This document shows, one piece after another, positions 50,624 to 63,108 of a stretch of DNA of 64,000 nucleotides; positions within the stretch are counted from its first letter, which is position 1, and each line of letters opens with the position of its first letter. Position numbers and translations under genes: made by a program. Origin of the DNA: Parietaria judaica. Taxonomy: Eukaryota; Streptophyta; Magnoliopsida; Rosales; Urticaceae. The stretch covers positions 20,816,420-20,880,419 of the forward strand of contig OX940865.1 of the NCBI GenBank assembly GCA_954871525.1, read 5' to 3'. The notes beneath the pieces were generated by a model that made no database searches, was not told where the DNA came from, and saw only the letters and a program-made list of their open reading frames with translations.

Positions 50624-51465
50624 TAGAGCTCCCATGAACAAGCCAATGAAATCGCTCTTCTTTTATTTCACAAGGGTTTCTTCAATTCGTGTTTGCCTGT
50701 GTTTGCCTGTTCTAGTATTTGATGTGTTTGTGAATTATCATTTGGATTACAAGAACATATGTATGTCTCAATAATGTGGTGTGTGCGACGCTATAAGATG
50801 TTTGTGGATACATTTTCGATTTATACTCCAATTATATGAAGTTTACATTCAACAATTTGATAGACACGCTATTATTACCGATCGTCGGGGAAAGGACAAG
50901 ACAATGAAAGTCATTTTAGTTACTTTGTGTCCTCTTCGGGAGTATTTGGGTAATCTATATTTTTGATGTGTTTAGGGTTTCTATTAGCCTATAGTCACCT
51001 ATCACAGGGGCCGTTAGGGCTTTATGCAAGGTGACCTTTCGATCGTCGGGGAATGGAATGATCGGGATTGTTGGTTGATGATTTCCGAGGTAACGAGAAA
51101 AGGGAATCCACCACATTAGTGGTGAATTCCCATTAACCAAATTTTGGCTTAGAAACAGCGTTTGGATCTTATCACAATTACAATTGAAATGTGTATCCAA
51201 TTTATTTTGTAGAGAAGCTCTGAAAAACTAGACATAAATTAATTAGTCAAAAAAACGATTAAGACATGGCATGAACTTAGCACAATACACGAATTGTCAC
51301 CCTTAAAAATGTCGATGCCTTTTTTTTATGCATATCTGATTAAATAAACCTGCCATACTCGTTCGCCTATTTTATTTTTACTTATTTACAATGATAATTA
51401 AAAACATTTTACAAAGAACATTTACTAAACAAAGTGAAAAATGCTCTTAAAGGCCAAATGTTCAT
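50624..51465. other. Intergenic region between NLR2 and the DAR GTPase (convergent)
   Basis: About 840 bases holding the 3' ends of both genes. A short hairpin (gggaatccaccac, loop atta, gtggtgaattccc; 51103-51132) and two copies of gatcgtcggggaa (50881 and 51042) are the only structure seen. No gene was recognised. Confidence 0.55.
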
Positions 51466-54052
51466 TTACACAGAATTTAAATTATTAGGAGGTTCAGGGA
51501 CATCATCAAGGATGAAAGGACCGAGTTTACCGGTTCTAAAAAGGGTGAGGAACTTTTTCGAAACCATCAATCGCGCTTCGGACGCTTTGTGAGGAATCTT
51601 CAGTGCCTTCTGTAGTGTTTCAAATTGTCGTTCTATGAGTCCCTCCAAGTCATTCTCGTCTTCAATGTCGCCGTCAAATTCCGCAACAGTCGTATACAAT
51701 GCGTGCTGAACTTCGGTTACAACATCCTGAAAGATTTTCGTTTATGATATTTGTGGAAATATAACTTTGAAAGTAAGGCTATTCATGATCATCATATTTC
51801 TAGACCTAACTTTAAGTATAGCCCAAACTTAATGTTACATTCTTAACATTTAGGAATAAATAGGGTTATGTAGCTACGTTATTTTCAATTATTTTTTTAT
51901 AAGTTTAAGGTTTGGTTAATTATGTTTAGCATTTAATTTGATCGGGTCCGGTCCAGCCAATCAAGTCATAAAGCTTGATCTATTGAAGAGATCTAAAGGG
52001 AACGAGTTCCGTGAGAAACTTAATATCTCTCAAAAGAATGTGTTTCGTGGAGATTGCCAAATCTTGGTTCATATTCATAGCACCGATCAACTAAACCTTA
52101 GTCGCAGCATTTCATTCATCGCATCGTCTCACATCTAATATCATTTATTAGAAGAATAAATAATCAGTTTTAGTCCTCATACTCGATACTGTGGTCTAAA
52201 ACAGAAAAATATGTGGTGGCAAATATAAAAAAAAAAAAATTGCTTAAAAAAATTTATGCTCTGATTTTTTTTTAAAGAGTACCTACGAAGCTGTACCTGG
52301 ATATACACGACACTCGATGTATTGAGCGGTTTTCTTTGGTTAGGTCGAAGATCTTTCAAACTGTGTTGCACGTTTTCGACAGAATCATATCTGATGCCTT
52401 CTGCTCTCCGGTTGCTCCAATGCTTCCAGTGATAGGGTGTTCCTCTCGTGTTCAAAACCGCTAGCAAGTACTGGGCGATCCGCTCTTCTCCAACCACCGA
52501 ATCTTTCACGGACCCTATGAAAACATTTATACTCTTATTTGGCAGATGCTAAGAACATAACATTTATAGCAGTTTACACTAGTTACAGTTATTAATGTAG
52601 ATCCATAGAGATTATAAAAGTAATGACAGGTTTCAGAACCTGCGAGAGCAAGCTTTAGCCCTGTCTCGATATCAGGGATACTCGGGACCAACACACCGGG
52701 AGTGTCGAGCACGTAAATGCTTGGCTGTTGAGCAATCTGTTTGAAAGAAGGAACAAAAAAAACAATGTTCGATAAGATCAGGAAAGAGATAATAAAAAAT
52801 AGACTATTTAGTAGAACAAAAAAAAATAAATTATTCATAATTAGCCTACAAACAAACACAGGCCACTTAATCTGATAGAAACTGGGACTGAAAACAAATT
52901 GTCAAAAAAAAACCCGAAGCTAACAGGATACTTAATTCATGCAACAATAACCAAAAGATTGTGCCTTCGAGCGGACGGCTATACCCTTAAAGCATAAAGA
53001 ATTATTTAAAGGACATAATTAAATACTAAATGACTTTTTGCCCTTCCTTACGTAAATGTATAACCCAAGCTTACCTTGAACCCAGCAATGTCTTGAGTAA
53101 CACCGGGAAGAGGACCAACAGTTGCTCGCTTCATCTTCCCGTGCACTATAAAGCAGAGACAGTACAATCACTCAGATTTCAACCAGAATACTAATCAATG
53201 GTGACAACTTCGAAACCGTAGTCCCAGCCAATACGTATAAAAATGCCTAAGCTGAGTAACAAGTTTTCGACGGGTCTAACAAGTTCAAAATTGTATTCCA
53301 AACCAGCAAATTCGAGAAAAGTATGATCAAAACCCCTGGCACAAAAACAAGTTAACAAAAGCTCACCAGGAAAACGCGAAGTCGCAATCTGATGGATCGA
53401 ATTGATCAAAGCCGACTTTCCGACGTTCGGAACGCCAACAACCATCACAAGCAGAGTAGGCTCTCTCGAGATCACCTCTCTCAGCTTCACCTCAACCAGC
53501 TCAAGAAGCTTTTTCCCACCAAAATCATACACAAAATCAATATCAAGTTACCATAACAATAACTCGAACTCGTGAAGATGAAAACCGACCTTCTGAACGG
53601 AACTCCGACTGTGCGAATTGATTGCCGCACAGTCTTGTCCGCGAGATTCGAAATGCTGGATCCATTTCTAACCAACAACAAAAGGCAATGAATCACACAG
53701 TATAATTCAATCAAAACATCGAAAGCTACTCATGAATCGGATTATTCGCAACGGAATCGACAACGATCGAGGACCGAGACACAAGGATTACCGGCATGAT
53801 ATTGGGATTGGCGAGGTCTCGCTTGTTGAGGACGACGATGCGGCGCTTGGCTTCGAGGCGAGGCTGGAGATCGAGGTTCGCGGAGGAGAGGGGGATGCGA
53901 GCGTCGCGGACTTCGACGACGAGGTCGGCCACCTTCAGCCGCTCGCGGATGGCGCGCCCGGCGGCGGCCATGTGGCCGGGGAACCAGTTGACGGCGCCGC
54001 CGCCGACGGAGAACGCCATATCCCCGAGCTTCCGACCCTTGAGCCCTCTCAT
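51466..54052 (-). CDS. SIN2: Circularly permuted GTPase, mitochondrial DAR GTPase 2 (SIN2-like), 375 aa, seven exons
   Basis: YlqF/MTG1-family GTPase, expected to aid large-subunit ribosome assembly in mitochondria. Exons in transcript order: 54052-53792, 53667-53590, 53508-53367, 53145-53075, 52736-52640, 52514-52297, 51726-51466; 1128 nt, in phase. The permuted motif order is visible: NWFPGHM (22-28), DAR (50-52), G4 NKRD (76-79), then G1 GVPNVGKS (138-145), G2 around PGVTQDIAG, and G3 DTPG in exon 5. The C-terminal part holds KALKIPHKASEARLMVSKKF. The start at 54052 is the first ATG; a second in-frame Met is at residue 12. The acceptor before exon 3 (gggaaaaag) lacks a pyrimidine tract but is the only choice that keeps the family sequence. 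Confidence 0.92.
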
Positions 54053-54284
54053 TTCGGAAGCTCGAGAGTGAGTCCTCTAATGGCGGGTCTGAGTTCAGTG
54101 GAGGTTTTGGGTTTAAGGTTCTCTCTCTCTCTCTCTGCTGCTCAGTATCTTTTAGTTATTTACATCATTCGTCCTTTGTTAAAGATCATAGTGCGTTAAT
54201 GGCACGCGGAAGGAAAATACTATGTAAATAGTCTACTCTTATATATGAAACATCAAAATAAATGTAGAGAAAACCACAAGGATA

Positions 54285-54460
54285 TAAACGACATCTGACA
54301 ACTGAAAGACGACATGTAATCTGATGAACGATGAAATAATAAAGCGAATTGGTACACATTCAAGAAATATTTTGAAAAATACTACAATACGACAGTATAA
54401 CACAAACGACAAGAGTTTGAAAAACGACAGTTGTATGAAAAGACTAAAAAACGACATTTT
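54285..54460. repeat. Cluster of AACGACA motifs
   Basis: Six or more copies of ACGACA at irregular spacing, the reverse complement of the motif clustered at 28130-28660. It probably belongs to the same dispersed, non-coding repeat. Confidence 0.4.
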
Positions 54461-54799
54461 GAAAAAGATGGTTCTGTTCACAAGCAACAACAAACTCAAA
54501 ATAAAATCATGTTTTCGTAACTTACTTAACTCATCACTAAAACTAACTCGGTTGTTGAGTATTGAGACGGGGGATTCTAGACTTTGTTGCCACGGCCATT
54601 CTATGGCCGTTCATTGGTGGCCCCGGCCTCAAAACTCGCAGAGGCGCTTGCCGTAACCCCTTCTTTCTCTCATTTAATTTTTTTAAATTCTTTGTTTAAA
54701 AAGATAACCTCTTACGCGGTTACACCCGATTGAGAATTAAATATGGTGAGCTAAAGTCGTTCTTGAGCGTGTTGATGTTCTAGACTAAGTTATTTTTTA

Positions 54800-54990
54800 A
54801 AAGCTTGTTTGGCAAAGTAGTAAATCCACTACATACCTCTCTAAGAGGTCTCGGGTTTAAACTCCATGAGACGCATATGCATGCCGCCTTTACATATGTA
54901 AACTTAGTCAGTAGTGTCACATGTTCGTACACTGAATATATCTAATAATATGATAGTGTATTGTACTGAATGTATCTAATATTTTTAGGT
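54800..54990 (+). mobile_element. tRNA-derived SINE-like element
   Basis: 54808-54819 reads ttggcaaagtag, matching a pol III A box, and 54847-54865 reads ggtctcgggtttaaactcc, matching the B box region. The A-to-B spacing of about 35-40 bases fits a tRNA-related promoter. The sequence after the B box does not fold as a tRNA, and the element runs into an AT-rich tail with a repeated gaatatatctaata motif. Target duplications were not found. A tRNA gene is ruled out by the missing cloverleaf. Confidence 0.55.
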
Positions 54991-55249
54991 GTTCTTGCCC
55001 AAAATAGTTTAATTAAATTTATTATTACTATTCAAAGCGTTCCATAATTTGTATGATCAAATTTGGTGCATAATGTTTGATCTCTAGTGCCTAGGTCTCG
55101 ATAAAAAAAAATATTAATAATTATGAACGTATGTTTCTAATAAAAAAATTGTTCATGCAAGGTCTTCTAATAGTTAAATTTATTCCAAAATTAGTTACCA
55201 ACCACCAATAATAATAATCAAATTTTGAACATATATACCCCAAAATTCA

Positions 55250-56310
55250 TGAAGTTATTATAATTTTAATATGATCCTTCTTATCTTCTCTAATAAATAT
55301 CTCCCAATAGCGACAACTCTAAATCCTAACACATAATTGGTTTATATGAAATAATATCCAATCATTTAATGATTATATCACCGACTATAGTACCAAGTGC
55401 ATAATTACAAGTGTGTGACAAGTACAGACGAAAAAACGATTGACACTTGTCTAGAACTTCAAATTATTTTAAGAGCTATTAGTAGGTGGACGGTTCTGTT
55501 CCTTAAAAATTGAATGACGACATGTCGTTAATTTATACCTTTAAGATAGAAAAAAATCTATTTTTAAAGAAGAAAGACTAATAATCGGATAATCTCGGGC
55601 TGCAGGTTGATCCCGGATTGAAGTAATTGAGAGTTGTCGAGTCTCTATGAGATCCGAGGTAAAATCTCAATAGCCAACTAAAGAAATATGATAAATTCGA
55701 CCCGGTTCACCATATAAGAAGAAGACGGCTTCCATCACGCGGATACAACCTTCATCGATCTTTTTACTTGTTTTCCTGATATACTATGCATTAGATTAGG
55801 CTCAATGTATATTACTATTTTTTTGATCTCTCTGTTAAATTCACCTCGATCAATAAAAAAAAAATAACATAACAAATTTTACAGTAAAAATTGTACCAAG
55901 TTACTTTACCGCGTTGAGAGATCGGGATAAACAAAGGAAAATATTAAACCAATTAACACTTTTAATTCATAACTCACAAGTGCATTATAAATTATCTACA
56001 CATAAAAATATTTATGCTAACACTTGTAAGAGTTCAAAACTTATCATAATTTAATAGTAGTACAACATTGAATCATATCTTCATTATAAGATATCTCTCA
56101 TTAATTGGCAACAACTCTAAACCCTAAGAAATATAATTCGTCTACATGCATTAATATCCAATCATTAACTTGATTTAGATATTAAAGAGATAGTAGTGAA
56201 GTCCACCCACTAAATATACAAATTACAAACTAACTAACAAGTAAGTGCACAATCATAATTAAGTGTGACAAGTAGAAACCAAAGACTATTGACACTTGTC
56301 TAGGCTTTAC
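55250..56310. repeat. Diverged tandem duplication, period about 800 bp
   Basis: 55250-55465 and 56030-56310 share blocks in the same order: a GACAACTCTAAATCCTAA-like block, aatatccaatcatt, gtgtgacaagta, then attgacacttgtctag. Divergence and indels are considerable. No coding potential was seen, and the origin is unknown. Confidence 0.55.
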
Positions 56311-58046
56311 AATATCTTAAGCATTGTAGTTATATGTATGTATATATATATCACAGTTTTCTAATATATTATAATGTATGTAAAATATATGCCATAATTT
56401 AAATACATTATCTTTATTTTGTGGTCCATGTGTATTTAATTGATGAAAATTTGCGGCACATGAGCTCAAAACTTTACTGAGTGTGGCCTCATTTTCAGTC
56501 TATTTATTAGCGACAATAGTATTCAAAGTCTGCAAAATAGTCCTATAAATTCCACTCATCCATTAATATTCGTTAAGACATATTACATGAAAGTGTATAT
56601 TTATGATTAAATTCTAAAAACATCAATCATATTCAACACTTTTACAAAATTTGTGACGAGCATGACTCGACATGGACAAAATTATATCTATACACCTTTG
56701 AGTACTATCATTGTAAAAATGGCATTAAAAATATAGCGCAAACGGGATATAATATTGGATATTTTAATAAATTAGTAAAATTCTCGGTTATATATATAAT
56801 TATTACACTGCATATAAATTGAGTTCCGTAATTGGATCGTTTTACGCTTCCATCAAAGAAATGTTTAATTCTATTATTTTTAGCATGCAAAAGATTCTTG
56901 AGACATTAGATTCCAGACACTCACTTCCTTCTCATCAGAGAAACAATAGCTATATATGAGAAAGAATAGTCAAATTCAAGATCTGTATATATAATAATTA
57001 GCAAGATATATAAATAGAAGCCATCGACGTAGCTATAATAAGAATCGAGATTGGTGCACTTTTTATTAAACTATGGTGTAGATTAAATGTCGAACATAAT
57101 TAATATTTTCTGATTGGTTAATCATTGGGCTCTGGTTCAGCCACGTTAACGACACGAAGTGAAAGAAGTATGTGTATATATATGTACATATTATATATAT
57201 ATAATATAAGTGTAAATAATGAATTATATTATATACGTGGTAGTTTAATTAAAATATCATAAATATCTTATGTGAGATATTTAGCTGGACGAGGCTTAAC
57301 TATATGTATAACCCATCTTATTAGCTGGAGTTTTGAGATAGATACCCAAACTGCCAAAGAAATTATAAAACACTTTTCAAGACAAGATATTCCATAAATA
57401 TATCACAATCAGAACTCACAAAAAGACTGAGATCTTTCCACTTTTGTACAATTTCAGAGGTAGCTGTCTATTTTTTTTAATGAGGTGGCAATATCGATTA
57501 ATGCTATAATGCACTCTAGCACTGATAGGTATATTCAGTGTAAGAGCATGTAGCATTTTTGGTCAAGTTTACAAATGTAAATGGGGCACTTATTTGAGTC
57601 TCATAGGGACACGTGATCATTCAATCTTGAATGGAGATGTAGTAGTTGAGTTATCACTAGATCAAGCATGCTTAGTTAGATAGTTGTCTATTTAATCTCT
57701 TAAATCAAATCTTCACTTTTTTGTTTTGTTTTTGGTGAGAGCAAAAACACAAATTTGTGTTTATTTAATCGTACAAACAATTACGCTTACGATTTTTCTA
57801 TCACACAGGTCGTAGCTTGATGTTAATATGTTATCATTGCAGTGTTTCTTGTGGCCAAAAATCACAGGTGCACGTGTTAAAGTCTTAACAATAACAAAAT
57901 ATAATTCCGCAAAGTTGAAAGCCCGGAAATATCTAACTTATTTTAATCGATTTCGGGTACTTTTATTTTTCTTGTAATTTCTCTTTTTTCTTGCTTTACA
58001 TGATATATCAAGTCTCCGATCCTTTCTCATTATATTATATTACTCT

Positions 58047-58088
<42 letters not shown>

Positions 58089-58428
58089 ATATATCCATGC
58101 ACGGCCATGTTATAGGAAATATAATATTTGATCTGGAGGAACGGCCAAAAAAAAAAAATTGATCTAGAGGAGTGTGGCGGTTACGTGTCAAGTATCATTT
58201 TGGACTTGGTTAAATTTGCGCTATTAATTAGTTTAAAATGTTAAAGCATTTATATATATATATATATATATTTATATAACACTAATTACAAATGGCTCGA
58301 CTGTAGCTTTTATTAACCTAAAAATTTAGAAAAGGATAATTAGTTATTTATGCTTATAATTTTTTTAGATAGACGGCCGACAAGAATGATACTCAAAAAA
58401 CGCAAATAAGAAAGAAAAGAATACTTAC

Positions 58429-58460
<32 letters not shown>

Positions 58461-59842
58461 AACATAGAAGTACATGAAAATTTACGAACGAAATTGAAAG
58501 AAAAGAAAAAGTTAACAAAATTTAAAATTTACTCAAACAAATATTATTATTAATGAACGACGAAATAAAATTTGGATGTAAATTTCGGAGCGCAAAATAT
58601 CGTCATAGCATGTACATTACCCCCTCTATAATATAATTATAAATCGGATAATTACTTGAACATTTTCTAAGATTTAAAATCGTTTACATATTGACTATAT
58701 ATGTATATATATTCGATGATCATCTTAATTTATGCTAGCCAACTAGATTCCTTTTAATTTAAATATGTACATATATAATTATATATTATATGGTAGTATA
58801 TAGTAATTATATATTAGCAATTGTATATGGTGTGACCGGCACCAATAATAGAGAGGTATCAACACGCACACACATACATAAGATCTTTCCGCACATATTG
58901 GAACAAAAAATGCTTGAATGATAGCAATACCTAGAAATATATTGTTTGATATCACGGTTTAAATATCTAATATCATAACAAATTTATCTATGAAATATCC
59001 AATTTGAACACTAACAAAACTAATAGAACTAATTTAATATTAGGACCTTAAGTGGTGATAACTAAACATTTAGATTACGGTGAATATATTATTTTATATG
59101 TATCCATGCTACAATTTTTTTTAAAATAATTATATATATATATATATATATATATAGACTGTAATACTAATTTTTATTGCGATTTTTCTACGCCACATAA
59201 AGACACGTGATTTCTGTCTATTTATTTATTTGAGTTGGATAGTTAAATATTTGTACGACCAACCCAGTAAGAAAGAAAAATGAAACACGGCTAATGACAA
59301 TTTGCAACAATTTTTATTATTTTAAAAATTAAATTAGTTCAACCAATCTCATTTCTCTACCTTACACTAAGATCTCACTAAGTTGTACTTCATGTGGCGA
59401 AATATATAAACTTCAATCATTTGATTGCTAACTCAAACTTTTGCACCAATTATAAGTGTAGATTTGTATGACACGTATATTATATAAATATGCAGCAAAA
59501 ATATATATTTTAGGGTTCTTCTAATGCGAGCCTTGTCTCCATGTAAAGCTTAATAAGTTTAAACTATAGATTAGAATAGATAGAAGAAGCAATTCTCATC
59601 TTTACAACTCTTACCAATGAGACATATTCCTTTCACATCACTTAAAATAATACATTTTTATTCATTAAAATATTCATGTACTTGACTTTGGTTTCCCTTC
59701 TCCATGATCTAGAAAAACCTTTGTATGTTTCTCACTATTATATTATGCATGTCTCTCTTTTTGGCTCTTGCGATCTTTGATTTGATTAATTAATAATGTC
59801 TCAAAAATACGTAAATAAATATATAAGTAGCCCATCTTATAT

Positions 59843-59844
59843 AA

Positions 59845-59877
<33 letters not shown>
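59843..59877. repeat. AAT trinucleotide microsatellite
   Basis: About 11 uninterrupted ATA/AAT units. Confidence 0.9.
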
Positions 59878-59879
<2 letters not shown>

Positions 59880-60189
59880 TTGTATAAATTAATTCATTTT
59901 TCTATTCTAAATAATGATGAAAAGAACTATTTTTTATATTGGGATTTTTATTTTTAGAAAATAAAAATGAATAAAATATTTAGGACTTTTAAAAGTCAAT
60001 AAATATTTTGGTTATGTAATAAGTTTGTAATTTATAAAAAAAAATTATATCATGACGGTTGCGATAAAGGGAATTCACACCAAATGAATAACACCGAAAT
60101 TATAAAGGAAAGATCATTTTCGCTATTCGTAGAGCGAAATGGACCAAATTCACGTATTTTTCATAAAAGAGAGAATATAGCGGCATTCG

Positions 60190-60220
<31 letters not shown>

Positions 60221-60469
60221 TAATATTATATCATGTTTACATATTATATGCAATGAGTGATAATGACCTACGTGCAGGCAAGCACGCATACAAAACAAAC
60301 AGAAAACATGGGAAGCCTCTATAAAGCATGTCTTCAATGTTATAAAGTAGTCAAAATGAAAAATAAAAATAAAAAAATGGTATCAACAGCTCACTTATTC
60401 TTTCTATTTGGATATGATGGAGATATACAATTTTGATATATATACTTATACATAATTTTTGTTTAGCTA

Positions 60470-60612
60470 ACCAGAAAGGGTTCCAGTGACTTTCCGGTGC
60501 AAAGACGTCATCGTCGAGAGCTAGGACGGGACTGTCAGCCACCTGCGTGTGGAGATTAACGTGGAAAATGAGAGGTAGTTGAAGAGAGACGGAAAAATGA
60601 GGAGAGCTTGAA
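60470..60612 (-). pseudogene. Broken fragment of the neighbouring MIZ1-like gene
   Basis: About 140 bp match 62757-62893 inside the intact MIZ1-like gene, in the same orientation (shared pieces: gtgactttccgg, cgtcagccac with one change, tcaacgtgg-like and cgaggagagctt-like). This corresponds to about residues 70-117 of the intact protein, up to the start of the DUF617 domain. The reading frame is shifted, and the rest of the domain is absent on both sides. A short shared block also lies at 60262-60295 and 61825-61850, suggesting a larger local duplication that has decayed. Confidence 0.75.
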
Positions 60613-60652
60613 GGAGAAAATTAAGCATAATTTAGATTAAAAATTATAGAAA

Positions 60653-61085
60653 AAAGGGATAATAGCGGCATAAGTCCTCAACCTTTACTCAACTGGGGCA
60701 GCATAGCCCCAACCTCATTTAATAGCGGTATAAGTACCAAAAGATGATTTCCGTCCATATTTGACTAACGGAAGTAGTCAACGTTTGCGTGGTCAGCTTC
60801 TCGTCAACGTGGACGCCACATAGTCCGACATGTCACCATACATGTCATCCTCGCGTCATTTAATTTAATGCAAAAATAATTGAATCCCTCCATCACCCTT
60901 AATTTGGCATTAAATTTGATGACACGAGGATGACGTGTATGGTGACATGTAGGATTACGTGGCGTCCACGTTGACGAGAAGCTGACCGCGCAAACGTTGG
61001 CTACTTCCGTTAGTCAAATATGGAAGGAAATCATATTTTGGTACTTATACCACTATGAAATGGGGTTGGGGCTATCCCTAGAAAA
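60653..61085. mobile_element. Foldback MITE of about 400 bp
   Basis: The left arm (catagccccaacctcattt, then ataagtaccaaaagatg, then ttgactaacggaagtag) pairs with the right arm (cttccgttagtcaaatatgg, then ttttggtacttatacc, then aaatggggttggggctat). Inner arms carry cgtggacgccac and catgtcatcctcg repeats. No coding content. Exact ends and target duplication are unclear. Confidence 0.8.
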
Positions 61086-62277
61086 AAATATAAAAGTAAG
61101 TGTAATTTTTTTTAAGAGGTATAACATTTAGAGTGAAAATTATTTATAAGAAAAAAAAATTGAAAAGTTTGAGAGGGGGCATTTGCCCCTTTACCATGTA
61201 TCCATCCTACTTGTTAGGGACTTTCATCAACTATTTTTGACGTAATCACGGTTGCGAAATTAGTATAAATAAGTATTTATCGATTTTGAATATGTATTCG
61301 ATAGATATTGGTTTCTAAAATATATAAAAAGGGACTTTCAACAAGTATTTTGAGGTAATTACGGTCCCGAAATCGGTAAAAAAAAATGGGTATTTATCGA
61401 TTTTGAATCTGTAATCGATATATGGTATGTTGTAAAATGAAGATCTTTTTATCATAAGGGTTCCCAATTTTTTAAAATTGATATCGGTTTTCACAATTAA
61501 GATTAGATTACTATGTGGTGAATACCGGTTCCCAATTTTTTAATGCCTAGTATTTTTTATTTTACCGGAACCAGTAAATCAATATAAATGTTCCTGCTCT
61601 ACTTTATAAATGATAGTGACCCAAAATAGTTTTCCAAGAAAAGAAAATATACCGTCATTTTGCATTAAGAAAAAAGAAAAAGCAATTGAAGAAGTTAATA
61701 ATTTATTCTTTCAAAAAAAAAAGTTAATAATTTATAACTAGAGAGAAAAGCGTGCAAAATGATGCCAAAGCTCACAAGTCACAACTATATTATGATTTTT
61801 CCTATAAAATAATAAACACAAGTGACGACCTACGTGCAGGCAAGCAAGCAAACATTCAAGAAACTATATACATATATATTATACATTATTATACATATAT
61901 ATATACACACCACAACAACAACAATTATATGGAAAGATATCAATCTTACAATTAATTAAACAGCTCACACGGAATTTGGATTTACGGGCTGTAATTAAGC
62001 TTGTAATTAACAACAGTCATACACTTCTCAAATCTTAATTAAGGTCTAAATTACACATACAAAGTGTCAAAAACAAATACAAAACAAAAAAACCAACATG
62101 GTTTTGCAATTCAAAAAAGAAGAGAGAGTGAAGGGGACAAAAACGTATACAATACAGAAATATGTGGAATCACTATTTTAATTCATAGCTAAAACTAAAC
62201 ACCCAAGCCAACAACGTACGTGAATATATCTTTGTTTTATTTTTGTTCTTCAAATTAAATAATATTAATTTGATTGA
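61086..62277. other. Intergenic region downstream of the MIZ1-like gene
   Basis: About 1.2 kb of AT-rich DNA that includes the 3' UTR of the minus-strand MIZ1-like gene. Imprecise repeats of a tatttatcgattttgaat block occur near 61270 and 61390. The open frame at 61752-61955 looks non-coding. Confidence 0.55.
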
Positions 62278-63108
62278 TCATAACCTAAGAAGAAAAATGC
62301 TGAGCTCGGGCCCGCCGTTGCCATCCGGGTTCATCATGTAGAACGCCTCCGAGTCCCGGCTTCCGACGACCCGCTCGAAGCGAGCCCTCATGTAGAGCAA
62401 CTCGCCCTCCGACTCCCCGCCTTTCTTCTGGCAATCCTCCACCACGGGAATCACACCCGCCCCGACCGACACGCTCCGAACGACGCTCAAAACGTGCAAA
62501 TCTGACAGCCCGCACTCTCGGGACACCGCGTACCCGCATCGCCGTCCGTTGCAATACATCGTCCATGTCGGCTCGGTGAAGAGCTTCCTCCCTGCGCCGG
62601 GGCCGCAGGGCCTCTCGGCCTCGAGCGCGATCCGTACGAGCCCCGACGCCATCTCCTTGACGAGCGAGGCCGTCGTGACTGCCAGCTCAACAAGCAGAAC
62701 CGGCTCCGACCGCGGGTCGAGCTGCACCGCGAAGCTCACGTGGCCCCGCCGGTTCCCGAAAAGGGTACCGGTGACTTTCCGGCCCAGAGACGGGGTCGCC
62801 GAGTGCTGGGACGGGATCGTCAGCCACTTGCATGTGGGGATCAACGTGGGAAACGAGAGGATGTGTAAGAGGGACCTGAAGAACGAGGAGAGCTTATTGA
62901 AGTAGGGTTTCGAGATTTTAGCGTCGTTCGGATGGTGGTAGCTTTGGAGGAGGAACATGTCGGAGTCCGGCGAGAAAGTACGGTGGAGCGAGGAGGACGA
63001 GGACGTCGACCGGAACTGGCCCGGGCCGGCGGGGATGATCTTTCTAGAGGACCGGTTGCTGCTTGTGCTTGAGCTTCTTGGGAGAGATAGGAACTCTTGG
63101 TGAGTCAT
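62278..63108 (-). CDS. MIZU-KUSSEI1-like (DUF617) protein, single exon, 276 aa
   Basis: Plant-specific family named after Arabidopsis MIZ1, which is needed for root hydrotropism and is linked to endoplasmic reticulum calcium signalling; the role of this paralogue is not known. Residues 1-60 are Ser-rich and low-complexity. The DUF617 domain runs from about 110 to the end: it opens KVTGTLFGNRRGHVSFAVQ, continues through LLVELA and NGRRCGYAVSREC, and ends with YMMNPDGNGGPELSIFLLRL. The start at 63108 is the first ATG that suits the family. An open frame extends upstream to 63300 but is Lys/Phe-rich and has a poly-K tract, so it is probably leader. Single-exon structure is typical. GC content is much higher than the surrounding DNA. 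A broken fragment of this gene lies at 60470-60612. Confidence 0.92.
   Translation of the reverse strand: MTHQEFLSLPRSSSTSSNRSSRKIIPAGPGQFRSTSSSSSLHRTFSPDSDMFLLQSYHHPNDAKISKPYFNKLSSFFRSLLHILSFPTLIPTCKWLTIPSQHSATPSLGRKVTGTLFGNRRGHVSFAVQLDPRSEPVLLVELAVTTASLVKEMASGLVRIALEAERPCGPGAGRKLFTEPTWTMYCNGRRCGYAVSRECGLSDLHVLSVVRSVSVGAGVIPVVEDCQKKGGESEGELLYMRARFERVVGSRDSEAFYMMNPDGNGGPELSIFLLRL

Larger units (their letters stand above)
54053..60469. other. Long intergenic region downstream of 54 kb
   Basis: About 6.4 kb, very AT-rich, with no intact gene. It begins with the DAR GTPase promoter. Recognised contents are a cluster of AACGACA motifs (54285-54460), a SINE-like element (about 54800-54990), a diverged duplication (about 55250-55465 and 56030-56310), AT tracts (58050-58082, 58253-58272, 58431-58455 and 59131-59157) and an AAT microsatellite (59843-59877). 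The short open frame at 56708-56890 shows no gene features. Confidence 0.6.

Noticed and set aside
53732..54199. Open frame of 155 codons on the plus strand
   Set aside because: It is antisense to exon 1 of the DAR GTPase gene, which is well supported by family motifs. It is a GC-rich shadow frame.
54847..54865. tRNA gene
   Set aside because: The B-box-like sequence is present, but acceptor and anticodon stems cannot be formed, so it was called a SINE-like element.
62487..62905. Other frames within the MIZ1-like gene
   Set aside because: They are high-GC shadow frames of a conserved DUF617 coding sequence.
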